A DNA stretch of 64,000 nt from Chloroflexi bacterium TSY (GCA_019217005.1 JAHBNG010000065.1:14144-78143), one strand, 5' to 3'. Positions 37,415-47,115 are shown, counted from the stretch's first letter. The notes: generated by a model from the letters alone, not told the origin. A program made the numbers and translations.

Positions 37415-38888
37415 ACCTTATTTTTGCGCAACGAGAGCGTGATTCTATTCGTTCATGCAACTAGAGGGGGTTTCTAATCGGCCTCTAGATAGGATTTCAA
37501 GCAAATCAGAAGGTCACGAGAATAAGGATGTGAACTTAGCAGGTCAATCCGTGAAAGTGAGCCGTTCTGAAAAGAGAGAAAACCAGGTATTTGTAATAGA
37601 TCTCGAACAATTCGTTTCTGCCGGAAAGGTTCAAATCTAGTATCCACGAGAGCTTGCTGATGGAAATGGCCTATCAAATTATGCGCCAAATCAGCCAAAA
37701 GGATAAGAGATTTTTGAGCTAGAAATAGGGTCTTGCGACGAAGCTAAGTGTAACCCCATTTTATCATTACGGAATTGTTCGATTTCAGCCGCACCTCGAT
37801 TGTCATAATATGAAATGAAGTGACGCTTGGATGGCAATTTGATGGTCGAAATGTAGTAACTGACACAAATTTGCTCGTTTTTCACTCTTTTTTTGAGAAA
37901 AAATGCGTACAGGGCGATTAAACTTGATAGGTGATGGAATTTCAGCCAGAAAGACGTCACCGCAAGGATCCCATCGAGTCACCTGTTGCGCCCACAGATG
38001 GGCACGACGGTTGGAGTTGCCCTTCATCATAAATTGATAGTTGCGGTTGAGCAGCCACCGAATATTTTCTTCACTACCTGCACCGCCATCGGTGCGCCAG
38101 ACGACTCGCTCGCGTTTTTTCTCGTCTAACTCTAATGAACTTTCCGTGGCAAGCACGGCTGGCTGAAACGATGGAGCTGTATGCTGACTCCCCTGGATAG
38201 AGGTCTGACCAAACCGTTTCATGGTATTTAACCGAACTTACACGGACCAATTGGCGTCCCGTTGCGTTTTTTTGCCGCTAAAATAGCCTTTTTGACTTTT
38301 CTGTGCCTTTTTGCCGCATGGTAATCCGGATAGGTCAAAGTCTAACCACAAGAACCCTCGCCAATCGTGGTTGTGTATTTGGCTTAGAGGCTTGCAGATT
38401 TCGCTGACCACACTCTAATTGACCGATATTCATTAGAGTTAGGGCGTCTAATGTACGAGACATATTTGATTGCTCACTAAGCTGCTCCATCCCATAAATT
38501 TTCGCAAGGAGTCTTTCTGGTCTGACCTTTGTATTGAACTCAGTCAGCGTTGCGCAACCACATAATATGCTAACCAGCACCTGTTCCAACTTACTTGCTG
38601 GTGTATATTCATACGTTTTGACCGGTATTTCGATCTTCTTCAACGCAGTTAGCACTTTCTCTTGATGGTAGTGTGCCAGCAACGCAGCTAATGGTGCATA
38701 CTGAGTATTGCTGATCTCGTTCGTTAGTCCGAATTCTATTGCCATGAATGCCTCCTTGGATCGGGTATCTCTAATGAATTTCTTTGAGGCTATCCTTTTT
38801 TCGGCATTTTGACGAATTTGATCGAATAGAATCAGGCTCTTATTGCGTCAACGAATAGAATTCCCTTCCCGTTGCGCAAAAATAAGGT
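37415..38888 (-). mobile_element. Degenerate insertion sequence IS-D (IS1380-like)
   Basis: 1474 bp between perfect 19-bp inverted repeats ACCTTATTTTTGCGCAACG (37415-37433) and its complement (38870-38888). Its transposase is broken into several frames. GTT flanks both sides, perhaps a short duplication. Confidence 0.75.
37455..38745 (-). pseudogene. IS1380-like transposase, multiple frameshifts
   Basis: Starts at 38745 (MAIEFGLTNEISNTQYAPLA) and reads in pieces: SILCGCATLTEFNTKVRPER (DNA-binding/N-terminal part); then WLDFDLSGLPCGKK in the next frame, which holds the first catalytic Asp; then VVWRTDGGAGSEENIRWLL near 38100, with the second Asp; then YYDNRGAAEIEQFRNDKMGL near 37800, with the catalytic Glu; and LAHNLIGHFHQQAL to the end. 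The order and motifs match the IS4/IS1380 superfamily. At least three frame changes make it inactive. Confidence 0.75.
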
Positions 38889-38897
38889 GTTAAACCA

Positions 38898-39042
38898 AAC
38901 CTGCTTATGGACATTAAGAAAATAATCCGGCAAAAAAAATCCAGTCAGCACGCCTCGTGCGGGTGGCGTCCCGTCAAGACCCGCACGGGGCGTGCTCGCT
39001 GAACGATTACCGAACTTAATTTTGAATCTTCATAAGCAGGTT
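38898..39042. repeat. 145-bp palindromic element
   Basis: Ends AACCTGCTTATG and its exact complement. An inner hairpin has 18-bp arms (AGCACGCCTCGTGCGGGT and complement) with one mismatch. No second copy seen. Confidence 0.65.
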
Positions 39043-39115
39043 TCCCGTGGCAGACGCCGGTTTCAACCGGTGGCCGTTTTGTCAACCACATGAGATCCAA
39101 AAGAGCCAAAATTTT

Positions 39116-39210
39116 TAATGAAGTTCTTAGAAGTCATCTCGTTGCATTGACAATTGAGGCGCTTCCAGCGCAGCACTTGTGAGGCTGAATTGACACAACA
39201 TCGACAAAAA
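39116..39210. repeat. ~95-bp dispersed repeat flanking IS-E copy 1, left
   Basis: TTAATGAAG...CATTGACAATTGAGGCGC...CCAGCGCAGCAC...GACACAACATCGAC. A diverged copy in the same orientation lies at 40880-40974, on the other side of the IS701-type element. Confidence 0.6.
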
Positions 39211-39232
39211 ATTGTCGATATTTCAGCCTTAA

Positions 39233-40838
39233 TACTACTGTGCATCAAGTAAAGGCTCGATAATGTTCGATTTTTGCACAAGATAATGCGAGCGTTTAGC
39301 GGAAGCAAGACGACGTTGCTTGTAGCGAAGGCGCTCGATAGTCTCAGCGAGTGTCAAGACAGGTTTAGGCAGAACGGCATGGAGAAGTTCAACAACCTGT
39401 GGCAAAGTGAGAGCGGGGGCATCATATTTGAGGAAAAACTGAGAACGAGCCAAGAAACCAAAGGCCAAAATGACTAAGGTCATATGATGATGCCAACCGA
39501 GCCAACTGCGAGTTTCATATTCGTTGAGTCCGAGAAACTGCTTGGCTTGTTCAAAATGGTTTCAATGGGCCAACGCAAAGCAGAAACAGTGGCGAAGTCA
39601 TCCAAGGAAGTCTCAAGGTGCATTGAGAGAAAGTATTGCAGAGAGCAATCGGGATTGCGGCGGACGATGAGCCAGAGAGCAGAACCGGGGAGCCCATTGC
39701 GGACAGAGACAATGCGGCGACAAGCAATGGAAGCAACGATGAAGCCCTTGGAGCCCTCTTTGAGAACATGCTGTTGCCACTCATGCTCCTGGAAGGTGTC
39801 AGCGAGTTGAGCAACGGTGAGAGGCGTAGGTTCACCAGGCCGGACGCGGAGCTTGGAAGCTTTGCGCCCGCATCCAGATGATGCGGGCAGATAGGTCTGG
39901 GGGCTGGAGGTCCAGACACGAGTCTCTTTGGGCACTTCAGCAAAGTAGCTGTAAGCGGTTTGGCCATCAATGCAGTCAAGCAGATGAGTATCTTTGCCAA
40001 AGGCTTCATCCATAGTGATCCAGCGGATGGGCAACGCACCCAGGGCGTGCGTCTGCTCAATCATGGACCAAGCCAATTCATTTTTTGTTTGGAAGGTCAG
40101 GTCAGTGGGAAGACCGGTTTTGTACCGCTTCTCTGCATACTCATCACTAAACCATTCTTGGGGGATATACAACCGACAGTTCAGTAAGGTATAGCCATGA
40201 GAGCTATTATATCCCAGGAAGACTCCGGCTTGACAGTTGGCGATCTTGCCCAGTTCGCCACACCGCTGCCGCTTGACGCCCACTGACTCTTCTCCTTGCT
40301 TGGGAATGTCGCTCCCATCCAGGAGTAAGACGCCATTTGCGTCTCCCAACAACTCACCTGTCTGTCGAGTATGTTCCGCCAGCATCGCTTCACCGCTCCA
40401 GCGGCTCTGACCCACAAAGCTTTGCAGGGGGCGTACACCCGATTCTCCTACTGTCGCCAGCGCGATGTTCTCGGCCGATTTGCGTTTGATTTCGGGGTCT
40501 AACAAGCCTCGCATGTAGTGGTACGCATGCTCTCTGAGCCACATGGCTGAAGTATGGACTATATATGGCATGATACTCCTGGAGTTGGTCGGCCAGTGCC
40601 GCCAGTTGCTCTTCTGTCAGTTCCAGCAGCGGCGGGCTTTCCAGTTGGCTGTAGTCATATTGATTGACTGCTTGAGCAAGTTTCATCTTGATTTCCTTTC
40701 ATCGAAGACTGCTTCATTTTATTGGCTCTTCAGTCTATCTCATTTTTCCTTTGCATTCTGTTTGCGTTTTGTTAGCAATATGCCCAGAAATATAACGAAT
40801 TTCCTTTGTGTTTCACAATATATTGCTGCACAGTAGTA
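39233..40838 (-). mobile_element. IS701-type element IS-E, copy 1 (6 bp shorter)
   Basis: 1606 bp with 12-bp ends TACTACTGTGCA and its complement; TTAA is repeated at 39229-39232 and 40839-40842. It matches copy 2 (45469-47080) except for four small deletions and one base change that I could find. Confidence 0.93.
39235..40686 (-). pseudogene. IS701-family transposase, copy 1, frameshifted
   Basis: Same protein as the intact copy at 45471-46928, but broken by a lost CT near 40535, a lost A in an A-run near 39555 and lost Gs near 39618 and 39625. The start MKLAQAVNQYDYSQLESPP and the end SNIIEPLLDAQ are both present. The lack of substitutions beside four indels is odd for natural decay and may reflect sequence error. 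Confidence 0.88.
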
Positions 40839-40879
40839 TTAAGCGCCTATCGAATTGTGAATTGTCGAATTGCTGAATG

Positions 40880-40974
40880 TTTAATGAGGGCTCTTGGAAT
40901 CTCATTCGTACCATCGACAATTGAGGCACTTGCAGCGCAGCACCAACGAGACTGATTCGACACAACATCGACGA
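40880..40974. repeat. ~95-bp dispersed repeat flanking IS-E copy 1, right
   Basis: TTAATGAGGG...CATCGACAATTGAGGCAC...GCAGCGCAGCAC...GACACAACATCGAC; same orientation as 39116-39210. Confidence 0.6.
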
Positions 40975-40997
40975 TTCTTCGGATAAGCACGAATAGC

Positions 40998-41158
40998 CAC
41001 ATCATTTAAACTTCGGACAATTGTCTTCCGATGGAAAACGAATCTATTATCCGAAGTTTACGAACCTAATCCGAAAAGTGGTTGTGAATCTGACTAACTT
41101 CTCAGGCAGGAGTGGTTTGTCACAGAATTTTTCGGATAAGCACTAAGTAGCGTCTCTA
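40998..41158. repeat. CACATCA...GGCGTCTCTA repeat, copy b, split by another repeat
   Basis: CACATCATTTAAACTTCGG ... CCGAAGTTTA (to 41060) continues after 41147 as AGTAGCGTCTCTA. The 41062-41147 repeat sits inside it. Compare the uninterrupted copy at 923-998. Confidence 0.6.
41062..41147. repeat. Repeat GAACCTA.TCCGAAAAGTGG...GGATAAGCACTAAG, copy 1
   Basis: About 86 bp. ATCCGAAAAGTGGTTGTGAA and CACAGAATTTTTCGGAT are near-inverted ends. It aligns with 44773-44855 and, less well, 25092-25162. Confidence 0.6.
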
Positions 41159-41177
41159 CAAGTGAAGGTGAAACAAC

Positions 41178-41579
41178 ATGAGCTTTTTCAAACGCCTTGC
41201 AAATTTGTTCAAAGGAACTCCGAAGGAAGATCGCGGATTGGCGATCTATGCCTTTAGCAGACGATGTCGAGAACCCATTACGGGACGTGTCGATATCTTC
41301 AACGAGTTGAGTCAATCAGATGATGATACCCTTCCTCTTTATTGTCGTAAAGTGTTGCACACATCGGGTCTCAATCGCTGCTTTGATCAAGTTGAAGTCC
41401 ATCTCTGGTTTGATAGCAACAAGCGATTGCAGCGCTACGAAGTCGAAGGAGGACGCTGGCTTGACGCGGATGAATATGCAGAAGAGCTCGTCAAGTTCGA
41501 ACAACGCAATACGCCCGAACCAGAAGACGGAGAAGCAGACGATGTGACCAAGACGACTGAAGAGACAGAAACCATTTAG
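41178..41579 (+). CDS. Unrecognised small protein upstream of tpiA
   Basis: 133 residues. The start is basic and amphipathic (MSFFKRLANLFKGTPKED). The middle contains a possible beta-rich domain with three cysteines (RRCREPITGRVDIFNELS, LYCRKVLHTSGLNRCFDQVE, VHLWFDSNKRLQRYEVEGGR). The last 25 residues are acidic and rich in Glu/Thr. No signal peptide. I do not recognise the family. ATG at 41178 follows AAGGTGAAAC. It lies 46 bases before tpiA on the same strand and may be cotranscribed with it; a small regulator or scaffold is possible but not shown. Confidence 0.7.
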   Translation: MSFFKRLANLFKGTPKEDRGLAIYAFSRRCREPITGRVDIFNELSQSDDDTLPLYCRKVLHTSGLNRCFDQVEVHLWFDSNKRLQRYEVEGGRWLDADEYAEELVKFEQRNTPEPEDGEADDVTKTTEETETI

Positions 41580-41625
41580 GCTAACCCAACAAAATAAATA
41601 GATACAAATTTGAAAGGATCTCAAT

Positions 41626-42393
41626 ATGCGACGCCCTATGATGGCGGGCAATTGGAAAATGAATAATAGGATTGGCGACGCCGTGGCATTGGCCCAGGCA
41701 ATCCGTGATCGTGTGGATACAGTCGCCAATGTGGACCGTGTTCTATGTCCTTCCTTTATTTGTCTGCCAGCAATTCAAGAGGTCTTAAATGAGAGTTCGA
41801 TTGCTCTAGGTGCACAAAATCTCCACTGGGCAGAAAGCGGTGCCTATACAGGTGAAGTCAGCGCACCAATGTTAGAAAGCCTGGTCACACATGTCATCAT
41901 CGGACATAGTGAACGGCGGCAATATTTTGCCGAATCCGATGAGAGTGTTAACCAGAAAGTACAAACAGCGCTTTCTCATGGTCTGATCCCCATTGTCTGT
42001 ATCGGTGAAAGTTTGGAACAGAACGAGGCAGGCGAAACAGAAGCGGTCGTTAGCCGCCAAGTACAAGCAGCGCTTTCAGGTTTAGACGCGGCACAGGTTC
42101 AATCGCTTGTCGTTGCCTATGAGCCGATTTGGGCCATTGGAACAGGCAAAGCGGCGACGCCGGAACAAGCAAACAGCACGTGCGCAGTCGTGCGTCGTGT
42201 TTTGTCAGAGCTACATGGAGATGCCACAGCCAAAGAGACGCGTGTGCTCTATGGCGGTAGTACCAATGACGGCAATATCTCTGAAATCATGAAGCAATCA
42301 GATATCGATGGTGCCTTGATCGGTGGGGCATCTCTCAAGGTCGATAGTTATTGTGCGATGGTCGAGATCACGAGCGCATTGTATACCGAGTAA
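41626..42393 (+). CDS. tpiA: Triosephosphate isomerase
   Basis: 255 residues. MAGNWKMNN holds the substrate-binding Asn and catalytic Lys near residue 11; [11 protein letters not shown] the catalytic His near 95; [16 protein letters not shown] the catalytic Glu near 165; [10 protein letters not shown] and GALIGGASL bind phosphate. It interconverts dihydroxyacetone phosphate and glyceraldehyde-3-phosphate. ATG at 41626 follows AAAGGATCTC. Its stop TAA overlaps the mutM start as TAATG. With gap-pgk 5 kb upstream this probably was one glycolytic cluster before the IS-rich stretch inserted; that is inference. Confidence 0.97.
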   Translation: MRRPMMAGNWKMNNRIGDAVALAQAIRDRVDTVANVDRVLCPSFICLPAIQEVLNESSIALGAQNLHWAESGAYTGEVSAPMLESLVTHVIIGHSERRQYFAESDESVNQKVQTALSHGLIPIVCIGESLEQNEAGETEAVVSRQVQAALSGLDAAQVQSLVVAYEPIWAIGTGKAATPEQANSTCAVVRRVLSELHGDATAKETRVLYGGSTNDGNISEIMKQSDIDGALIGGASLKVDSYCAMVEITSALYTE

Positions 42394-43205
42394 TGCCCGA
42401 ACTACCAGAAGTCGAAACCTATGTTCGAGAGCTGCAACCAGAGTTAGAAGATCGCACCATCCTCGAAGCGCAAGTCTTTTGGCCACGCATCATTGCAGCA
42501 CCATCTGTTTCCGAATTTGTCGAGAAGATTCGTCATCAACAATTCACTACCTTCCAACGTCGTGGGAAGTACATTCTTCTAGGCCTGTCTGGTGGTGATA
42601 CGTTGATGATCCATCTACGAATGACGGGAGAACTTCATCTATATCCTCCCGATACCCCTCCCGATAAACATACCCACATTGTATACCACTTGGATGATCA
42701 GCGACACTTACACTATCGTGACCAGCGCAAATTTGGACGCATCTGGTTGGTTCGGGATACTGAGCCCATTTTAGGTCACCTTGGGCCAGAGCCACTAGAT
42801 GACTCATTTACACCAGATGTCTTAGCCCAAAAGCTAGAAAAGCGAAAGGCGAGCATCAAAGCATTGCTGTTAGATCAATCGATCGTCGCTGGAATCGGCA
42901 ATATCTATGCAGATGAAGCGCTTTTTCGTGCAGGCATCCATCCAACGCGGAGTGGGCACAGCCTGTCAATTGTGGAACTTAAGAGGTTACATCAAGCGTT
43001 ACATATTGTGTTAGAACGTGGAATTGAATTGAAAGGAAGCAGTCTGCAAAATTATATCCGGTTTGCTGGAACACAAGGGAACTTACAGGAAGAACATCAG
43101 GTTTTTCGTAAAACCGGTCAACCTTGCCCTGTCTGCGGACACACCATTGAGCGAATCATCGTTGCCCAACGTAGTACGCATTTTTGTCACGTCTGTCAAC
43201 TGTAG
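42393..43205 (+). CDS. mutM: Formamidopyrimidine-DNA glycosylase
   Basis: 270 residues. [14 protein letters not shown] gives the catalytic Pro2 and Glu3; RRGKYILLGL holds the Lys of the beta-F lyase site; DQSIVAGIGNIYADEALF is the helix-two-turn-helix DNA-binding motif; the C-terminus CPVCG...CHVC is the zinc finger. The enzyme excises 8-oxoguanine and formamidopyrimidines and cleaves the strand. Start ATG overlaps the tpiA stop; an in-frame start 42 bases upstream lies inside tpiA. The GNAT gene follows within 30 bases. Confidence 0.96.
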   Translation: MPELPEVETYVRELQPELEDRTILEAQVFWPRIIAAPSVSEFVEKIRHQQFTTFQRRGKYILLGLSGGDTLMIHLRMTGELHLYPPDTPPDKHTHIVYHLDDQRHLHYRDQRKFGRIWLVRDTEPILGHLGPEPLDDSFTPDVLAQKLEKRKASIKALLLDQSIVAGIGNIYADEALFRAGIHPTRSGHSLSIVELKRLHQALHIVLERGIELKGSSLQNYIRFAGTQGNLQEEHQVFRKTGQPCPVCGHTIERIIVAQRSTHFCHVCQL

Positions 43206-43232
43206 GGGAATTTGCGATTTGGAGTAGTTATT

Positions 43233-44024
43233 TTGATCAGATTATTAAAGGAATCTGATAGAGGCCAGACGGTTGCACTGTTATCACAGGCACCTGAATT
43301 TAATCTCTATCTCTTGGGAAATCTGACGTCTCTTGGCTTTGATAACGAAATTACTCAGTTTTGGGGTGACTTTGACCCTACTAATCGATTGCGTGCTGTA
43401 CTCAATCGATATATGAGTGGTTGGGTTGTATTTGGACAGAGCGACGCCGATTGGGCGTCGCTGGGTCAAATTCTTGACGCTTATCCGGTGAGAGCCGAGC
43501 GTTTGCAGGATAACCCTGTTGGGATAGAGAGTTTTCTTCCCTATCTTAAGAAATATCGAGCAAAAAATATAGCCGTCGAAGAGTTAATGAGTTTGAAACC
43601 CGAGCATTTTTCACCGATGGACTCATCAGCCGTAACTATACGACGAGCAACAGTGAATGATCTGGATGCACTCGCCGATTTTTATGCCAATGCAGGTCAC
43701 ATGTCCAGGACCAGGCAAGGCGTTGAACAACCTCTGCAACGTACACGAATTTGGTTGGCGGAAGAGGAGGAAAAAGTAGTCTCCACGGCGTTGACGAACG
43801 CTGAAACAGATGATTTGGCCATGATTGGAGGGGTTTATACGACGCCTAATGCACGGGGTCGTGGTCTAAGCCAAGTCGTTTGTAGTGCACTTTGTCAGGA
43901 TCTGTTGAATGATCAAAAACGTCCAGTCTTATATTGGGAAACGCCCGCAGCCGGTGCGGTCTATCGCAAGCTTGGTTTTCAGGCAGTCGGCCAATGGCGA
44001 GCAGTTCTGTTGGATCCTTTATAG
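43233..44024 (+). CDS. GNAT-family acetyltransferase
   Basis: About 263 residues from TTG at 43233 (GGAG eight bases upstream); a TTG at 43212 is the alternative. The N-terminal 120 residues lack known motifs. The C-terminal GNAT domain has IRRATVNDLDALADFYANA, GGVYTTPNARGRGLSQVVCS, where RGRGLS binds acetyl-CoA pyrophosphate, and ETPAAGAVYRKLGFQAVGQW, the usual final strand. This two-part form resembles FR47-like/uncharacterised N-acyltransferases. The substrate is unknown. It is probably cotranscribed with tpiA-mutM, and its end overlaps the convergent sigma-factor gene by six bases. Confidence 0.85.
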   Translation: MIRLLKESDRGQTVALLSQAPEFNLYLLGNLTSLGFDNEITQFWGDFDPTNRLRAVLNRYMSGWVVFGQSDADWASLGQILDAYPVRAERLQDNPVGIESFLPYLKKYRAKNIAVEELMSLKPEHFSPMDSSAVTIRRATVNDLDALADFYANAGHMSRTRQGVEQPLQRTRIWLAEEEEKVVSTALTNAETDDLAMIGGVYTTPNARGRGLSQVVCSALCQDLLNDQKRPVLYWETPAAGAVYRKLGFQAVGQWRAVLLDPL

Positions 44025-44750
44025 AGCGCTCCGTTCTAATATTTGAGCAGGAACGAGACCAGCCGCCAGCAATCGATCACGCAGTGCAGATCGGGCGCGA
44101 CTCAGACGGGACTTAATCGTGCCAAGTGGAAGTTCTAGCAGGTCAGCTGCTTCGGCATAATCATATCCATGTACATCTACAAGTAGAACTACATTGCGAT
44201 GCCAAGGAGAGAGCTCATCGATGGTATCAAGCAAGAGTCTCATACTTTCGCTATGCAGGGCCACTGCTTCTGGGTCGTCAACCCCTGCATTGGGTGATGT
44301 TAGAATATCGTCCCCAGCATTTTCCGTCAATTCATCCAGACTGACCGCAATCCGTCGTTTTTGGCGGCGCAAATGGTCATAACATGTATTCGTTACGATC
44401 CGCAAGAGCCACGAGCGAAAATTACCATCATGAAATCGTGGCATTGCACGATACACTTTGATTAGTGCGTCCTGGACAGCATCGGCTGCCGCTTCTTCTG
44501 TCCGTAAAATGTGTTGCGCTACACGTTCAGCTGCGCCTCGATAATAGTCAGCCAAGTAGGTAAACGCCCATTCTTCACCACCTCGTGCAGCTTGAATCGC
44601 ACTTTGCATATCTAGAACGGCTACTGCGGTCTGCCGAACCTGCGGCAAACTTCGCTGTTGACCGGTACGTGGTAGATATTCATAGGATCTTTGCGAACCA
44701 TAGCGCAAAGAACTACCTGCAAATTGCGCATTTCCAAAATCATATGACAT
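44019..44750 (-). CDS. ECF-type RNA polymerase sigma factor
   Basis: 243 residues. Region 2 from about residue 60: FTYLADYYRGAAERVAQHIL, AADAVQDALIKVYRAMPRF, FRSWLLRIVTNTCYDHLRRQ (-10 recognition). Region 4 from about 190: IDELSPWHRNVVLLVDVHGY, ELPLGTIKSRLSRARSALRD (-35 recognition). About 55 extra N-terminal residues precede region 2. ATG at 44750 follows GGAGG. No anti-sigma gene adjoins it; upstream lies a repeat-rich stretch and then an IS, so any partner may have been displaced. Regulon unknown. Confidence 0.93.
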   Translation of the reverse strand: MSYDFGNAQFAGSSLRYGSQRSYEYLPRTGQQRSLPQVRQTAVAVLDMQSAIQAARGGEEWAFTYLADYYRGAAERVAQHILRTEEAAADAVQDALIKVYRAMPRFHDGNFRSWLLRIVTNTCYDHLRRQKRRIAVSLDELTENAGDDILTSPNAGVDDPEAVALHSESMRLLLDTIDELSPWHRNVVLLVDVHGYDYAEAADLLELPLGTIKSRLSRARSALRDRLLAAGLVPAQILERSAL

Positions 44751-44772
44751 TCGTCATCCTCCATTTGCATAA

Positions 44773-44855
44773 GAACCTATCCGAAAAGTGGTTGTGAATT
44801 CGACCAGCTTCTCGCGAGAATACATCATTACAGAACTATTCGGATAAGCACTAAG
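44773..44855. repeat. Repeat GAACCTATCCGAAAAGTGG...GGATAAGCACTAAG, copy 2
   Basis: Matches 41062-41147 at both ends and in the middle (GACCAGCTTCTC). Confidence 0.6.
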
Positions 44856-45002
44856 CCATTTGCAACACACTACTCAATATATGGGTTTGTTGCTCAGACC
44901 ATCATAAAGAAGAATGACAAATATTGTCTGATCGTTTCTCGACGAAAGCTAGACCGTTTCCCTACGTCTAGTTAGTGTTTCATCGATGTGTATACTCATA
45001 GT

Positions 45003-45197
45003 CACATCACTTAAATTTCGGACAAACGAATCGTTTTCTAGGTTCTTCAGGAGTTCAGGGGGTTGACAAATACTGAAAAGGTTAGCGCCGATTGAGTGAC
45101 GTAGCCGTATCGAAACCAAAGCGGGTCTACCCCCTGAGGTCCAGTTGAGCCGCTTTCTATTGAGAGTCGATTGTACGAAGCTTAAGTGACTTCTCTA
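45003..45197. repeat. CACATCA...TCTCTA repeat, copy c, expanded
   Basis: Starts CACATCACTTAAATTTCGGAC and ends CTTAAGTGACTTCTCTA, with about 115 bases of extra sequence between that contain an inverted CAGGGGG/CCCCCTG pair. Confidence 0.45.
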
Positions 45198-45226
45198 TCA
45201 GATCAATCAGAAAGCCAATGCCAATC

Positions 45227-45267
45227 AAAAAGACGGGACCTGGAAAAATTCTGGGTCCCGTCTTTTT
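45227..45267. terminator. Strong bidirectional intrinsic terminator
   Basis: AAAAAGACGGGACC (45227-45240), 13-base loop, GGTCCCGTCTTTTT (45254-45267): a perfect 14-bp stem with U-runs on both strands. On the minus strand it would end transcripts from the tail-like operon (stop 47116) once the IS between them is removed in thought. Confidence 0.85.
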
Positions 45268-45468
45268 ATTTAACGCTATCGTCGGTGAAAAGAAAATAGA
45301 CTGAATCTAATCAAACACTCGATTGGTTCGATTAAGGAATGAGCCGTAAATAACTTGACATTTGGAGATTGTGAGAGTAGAGATAGAGAGATTCAGCCCT
45401 TGTAATCTCTAATCTCTCAGTCTCTAATCTCGCACAAACTGTACAAGTTATTAAATTCCCATTCCTAA

Positions 45469-47080
45469 TACTACTGTGCATCAAGTAAAGGCTCGATAAT
45501 GTTCGATTTTTGCACAAGATAATGCGAGCGTTTAGCGGAAGCAAGACGACGTTGCTTGTAGCGAAGGCGCTCGATAGTCTCAGCGAGTGTCAAGACAGGT
45601 TTAGGCAGAACGGCATGGAGAAGTTCAACAACCTGTGGCAAAGTGAGAGCGGGGGCATCATATTTGAGGAAAAACTGAGAACGAGCCAAGAAACCAAAGG
45701 CCAAAATGACTAAGGTCATATGATGATGCCAACCGAGCCAACTGCGAGTTTCATATTCGTTGAGTCCGAGAAACTGCTTGGCTTGTTCAAAAATGGTTTC
45801 AATGGGCCAACGCAAAGCAGAAACAGTGGCGAAGTCATCCAAGGAAGTCTCAAGGGGTGCATTGGAGAGAAAGTATTGCAGAGAGCAATCGGGATTGCGG
45901 CGGACGATGAGCCAGAGAGCAGAACCGGGGAGCCCATTGCGGACAGAGACAATGCGGCGACAAGCAATGGAAGCAACGATGAAGCCCTTGGAGCCCTCTT
46001 TGAGAACATGCTGTTGCCACTCATGCTCCTGGAAGGTGTCAGCGAGTTGAGCAACGGTGAGAGGCGTAGGTTCACCAGGCCGGACGCGGAGCTTGGAAGC
46101 TTTGCGCCCGCGTCCAGATGATGCGGGCAGATAGGTCTGGGGGCTGGAGGTCCAGACACGAGTCTCTTTGGGCACTTCAGCAAAGTAGCTGTAAGCGGTT
46201 TGGCCATCAATGCAGTCAAGCAGATGAGTATCTTTGCCAAAGGCTTCATCCATAGTGATCCAGCGGATGGGCAACGCACCCAGGGCGTGCGTCTGCTCAA
46301 TCATGGACCAAGCCAATTCATTTTTTGTTTGGAAGGTCAGGTCAGTGGGAAGACCGGTTTTGTACCGCTTCTCTGCATACTCATCACTAAACCATTCTTG
46401 GGGGATATACAACCGACAGTTCAGTAAGGTATAGCCATGAGAGCTATTATATCCCAGGAAGACTCCGGCTTGACAGTTGGCGATCTTGCCCAGTTCGCCA
46501 CACCGCTGCCGCTTGACGCCCACTGACTCTTCTCCTTGCTTGGGAATGTCGCTCCCATCCAGGAGTAAGACGCCATTTGCGTCTCCCAACAACTCACCTG
46601 TCTGTCGAGTATGTTCCGCCAGCATCGCTTCACCGCTCCAGCGGCTCTGACCCACAAAGCTTTGCAGGGGGCGTACACCCGATTCTCCTACTGTCGCCAG
46701 CGCGATGTTCTCGGCCGATTTGCGTTTGATTTCGGGGTCTAACAAGCCTCGCATGTAGTGGTACGCATGCTCTCTCTGAGCCACATGGCTGAAGTATGGA
46801 CTATATATGGCATGATACTCCTGGAGTTGGTCGGCCAGTGCCGCCAGTTGCTCTTCTGTCAGTTCCAGCAGCGGCGGGCTTTCCAGTTGGCTGTAGTCAT
46901 ATTGATTGACTGCTTGAGCAAGTTTCATCTTGATTTCCTTTCATCGAAGACTGCTTCATTTTATTGGCTCTTCAGTCTATCTCATTTTTCCTTTGCATTC
47001 TGTTTGCGTTTTGTTAGCAATATGCCCAGAAATATAACGAATTTCCTTTGTGTTTCACAATATATTGCTGCACAGTAGTA
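45469..47080 (-). mobile_element. IS701-type element IS-E, copy 2 (intact)
   Basis: 1612 bp, ends TACTACTGTGCA and complement; CTAA repeated at 45465-45468 and 47081-47084. Inserted 31 bases beyond the stop of the last tail gene. Confidence 0.95.
45471..46928 (-). CDS. IS701-family transposase (intact)
   Basis: 485 residues, RNase H-fold DDE transposase. Candidate catalytic residues: Asp in VLLLDGSDIPKQGEESVGV, Asp in RWITMDEAFGKD, and Glu in LRWPIETIFEQAKQFLGLNE; KIANCQAGVFLGY is a family signature between the first two. ATG at 46928 follows AAAGGAAATC. The stop TAG is part of the terminal inverted repeat. A near-identical broken copy is at 39235-40686. Because this copy is complete, with perfect ends and duplication, it may still be active. 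Confidence 0.95.
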   Translation of the reverse strand: MKLAQAVNQYDYSQLESPPLLELTEEQLAALADQLQEYHAIYSPYFSHVAQREHAYHYMRGLLDPEIKRKSAENIALATVGESGVRPLQSFVGQSRWSGEAMLAEHTRQTGELLGDANGVLLLDGSDIPKQGEESVGVKRQRCGELGKIANCQAGVFLGYNSSHGYTLLNCRLYIPQEWFSDEYAEKRYKTGLPTDLTFQTKNELAWSMIEQTHALGALPIRWITMDEAFGKDTHLLDCIDGQTAYSYFAEVPKETRVWTSSPQTYLPASSGRGRKASKLRVRPGEPTPLTVAQLADTFQEHEWQQHVLKEGSKGFIVASIACRRIVSVRNGLPGSALWLIVRRNPDCSLQYFLSNAPLETSLDDFATVSALRWPIETIFEQAKQFLGLNEYETRSWLGWHHHMTLVILAFGFLARSQFFLKYDAPALTLPQVVELLHAVLPKPVLTLAETIERLRYKQRRLASAKRSHYLVQKSNIIEPLLDAQ

Positions 47081-47115
47081 CTAAGCCTGCTCAGAATGAC
47101 TTCTAAAACACGCTC

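Larger units (their letters stand above)
37351..39118. mobile_element. Possible composite unit bounded by 39-bp inverted repeats
   Basis: Arms 37351-37389 and 39080-39118 match as inverted repeats in about 34 of 39 positions, both containing GGATCTCATGTGGTTGACA. They enclose the degenerate IS-D and the 145-bp palindrome. One related half-site occurs at 23191-23222. Whether this ever moved as a unit is not shown. Confidence 0.4.
44751..45468. other. Repeat-rich region between sigma gene and IS-E copy 2
   Basis: About 720 bases, no gene seen. Holds the repeat at 44773-44855, a CACATCA...CTTCTCTA repeat with inserted sequence (45003-45197), a strong terminator hairpin (45227-45267) and a stretch with repeated TCTAATCTC motifs (45400-45432). 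Confidence 0.6.

Noticed and set aside
45720..46121. Plus-strand ORFs inside the IS701-type elements
   Set aside because: They are antisense to an intact transposase and change with its indels; no independent support.
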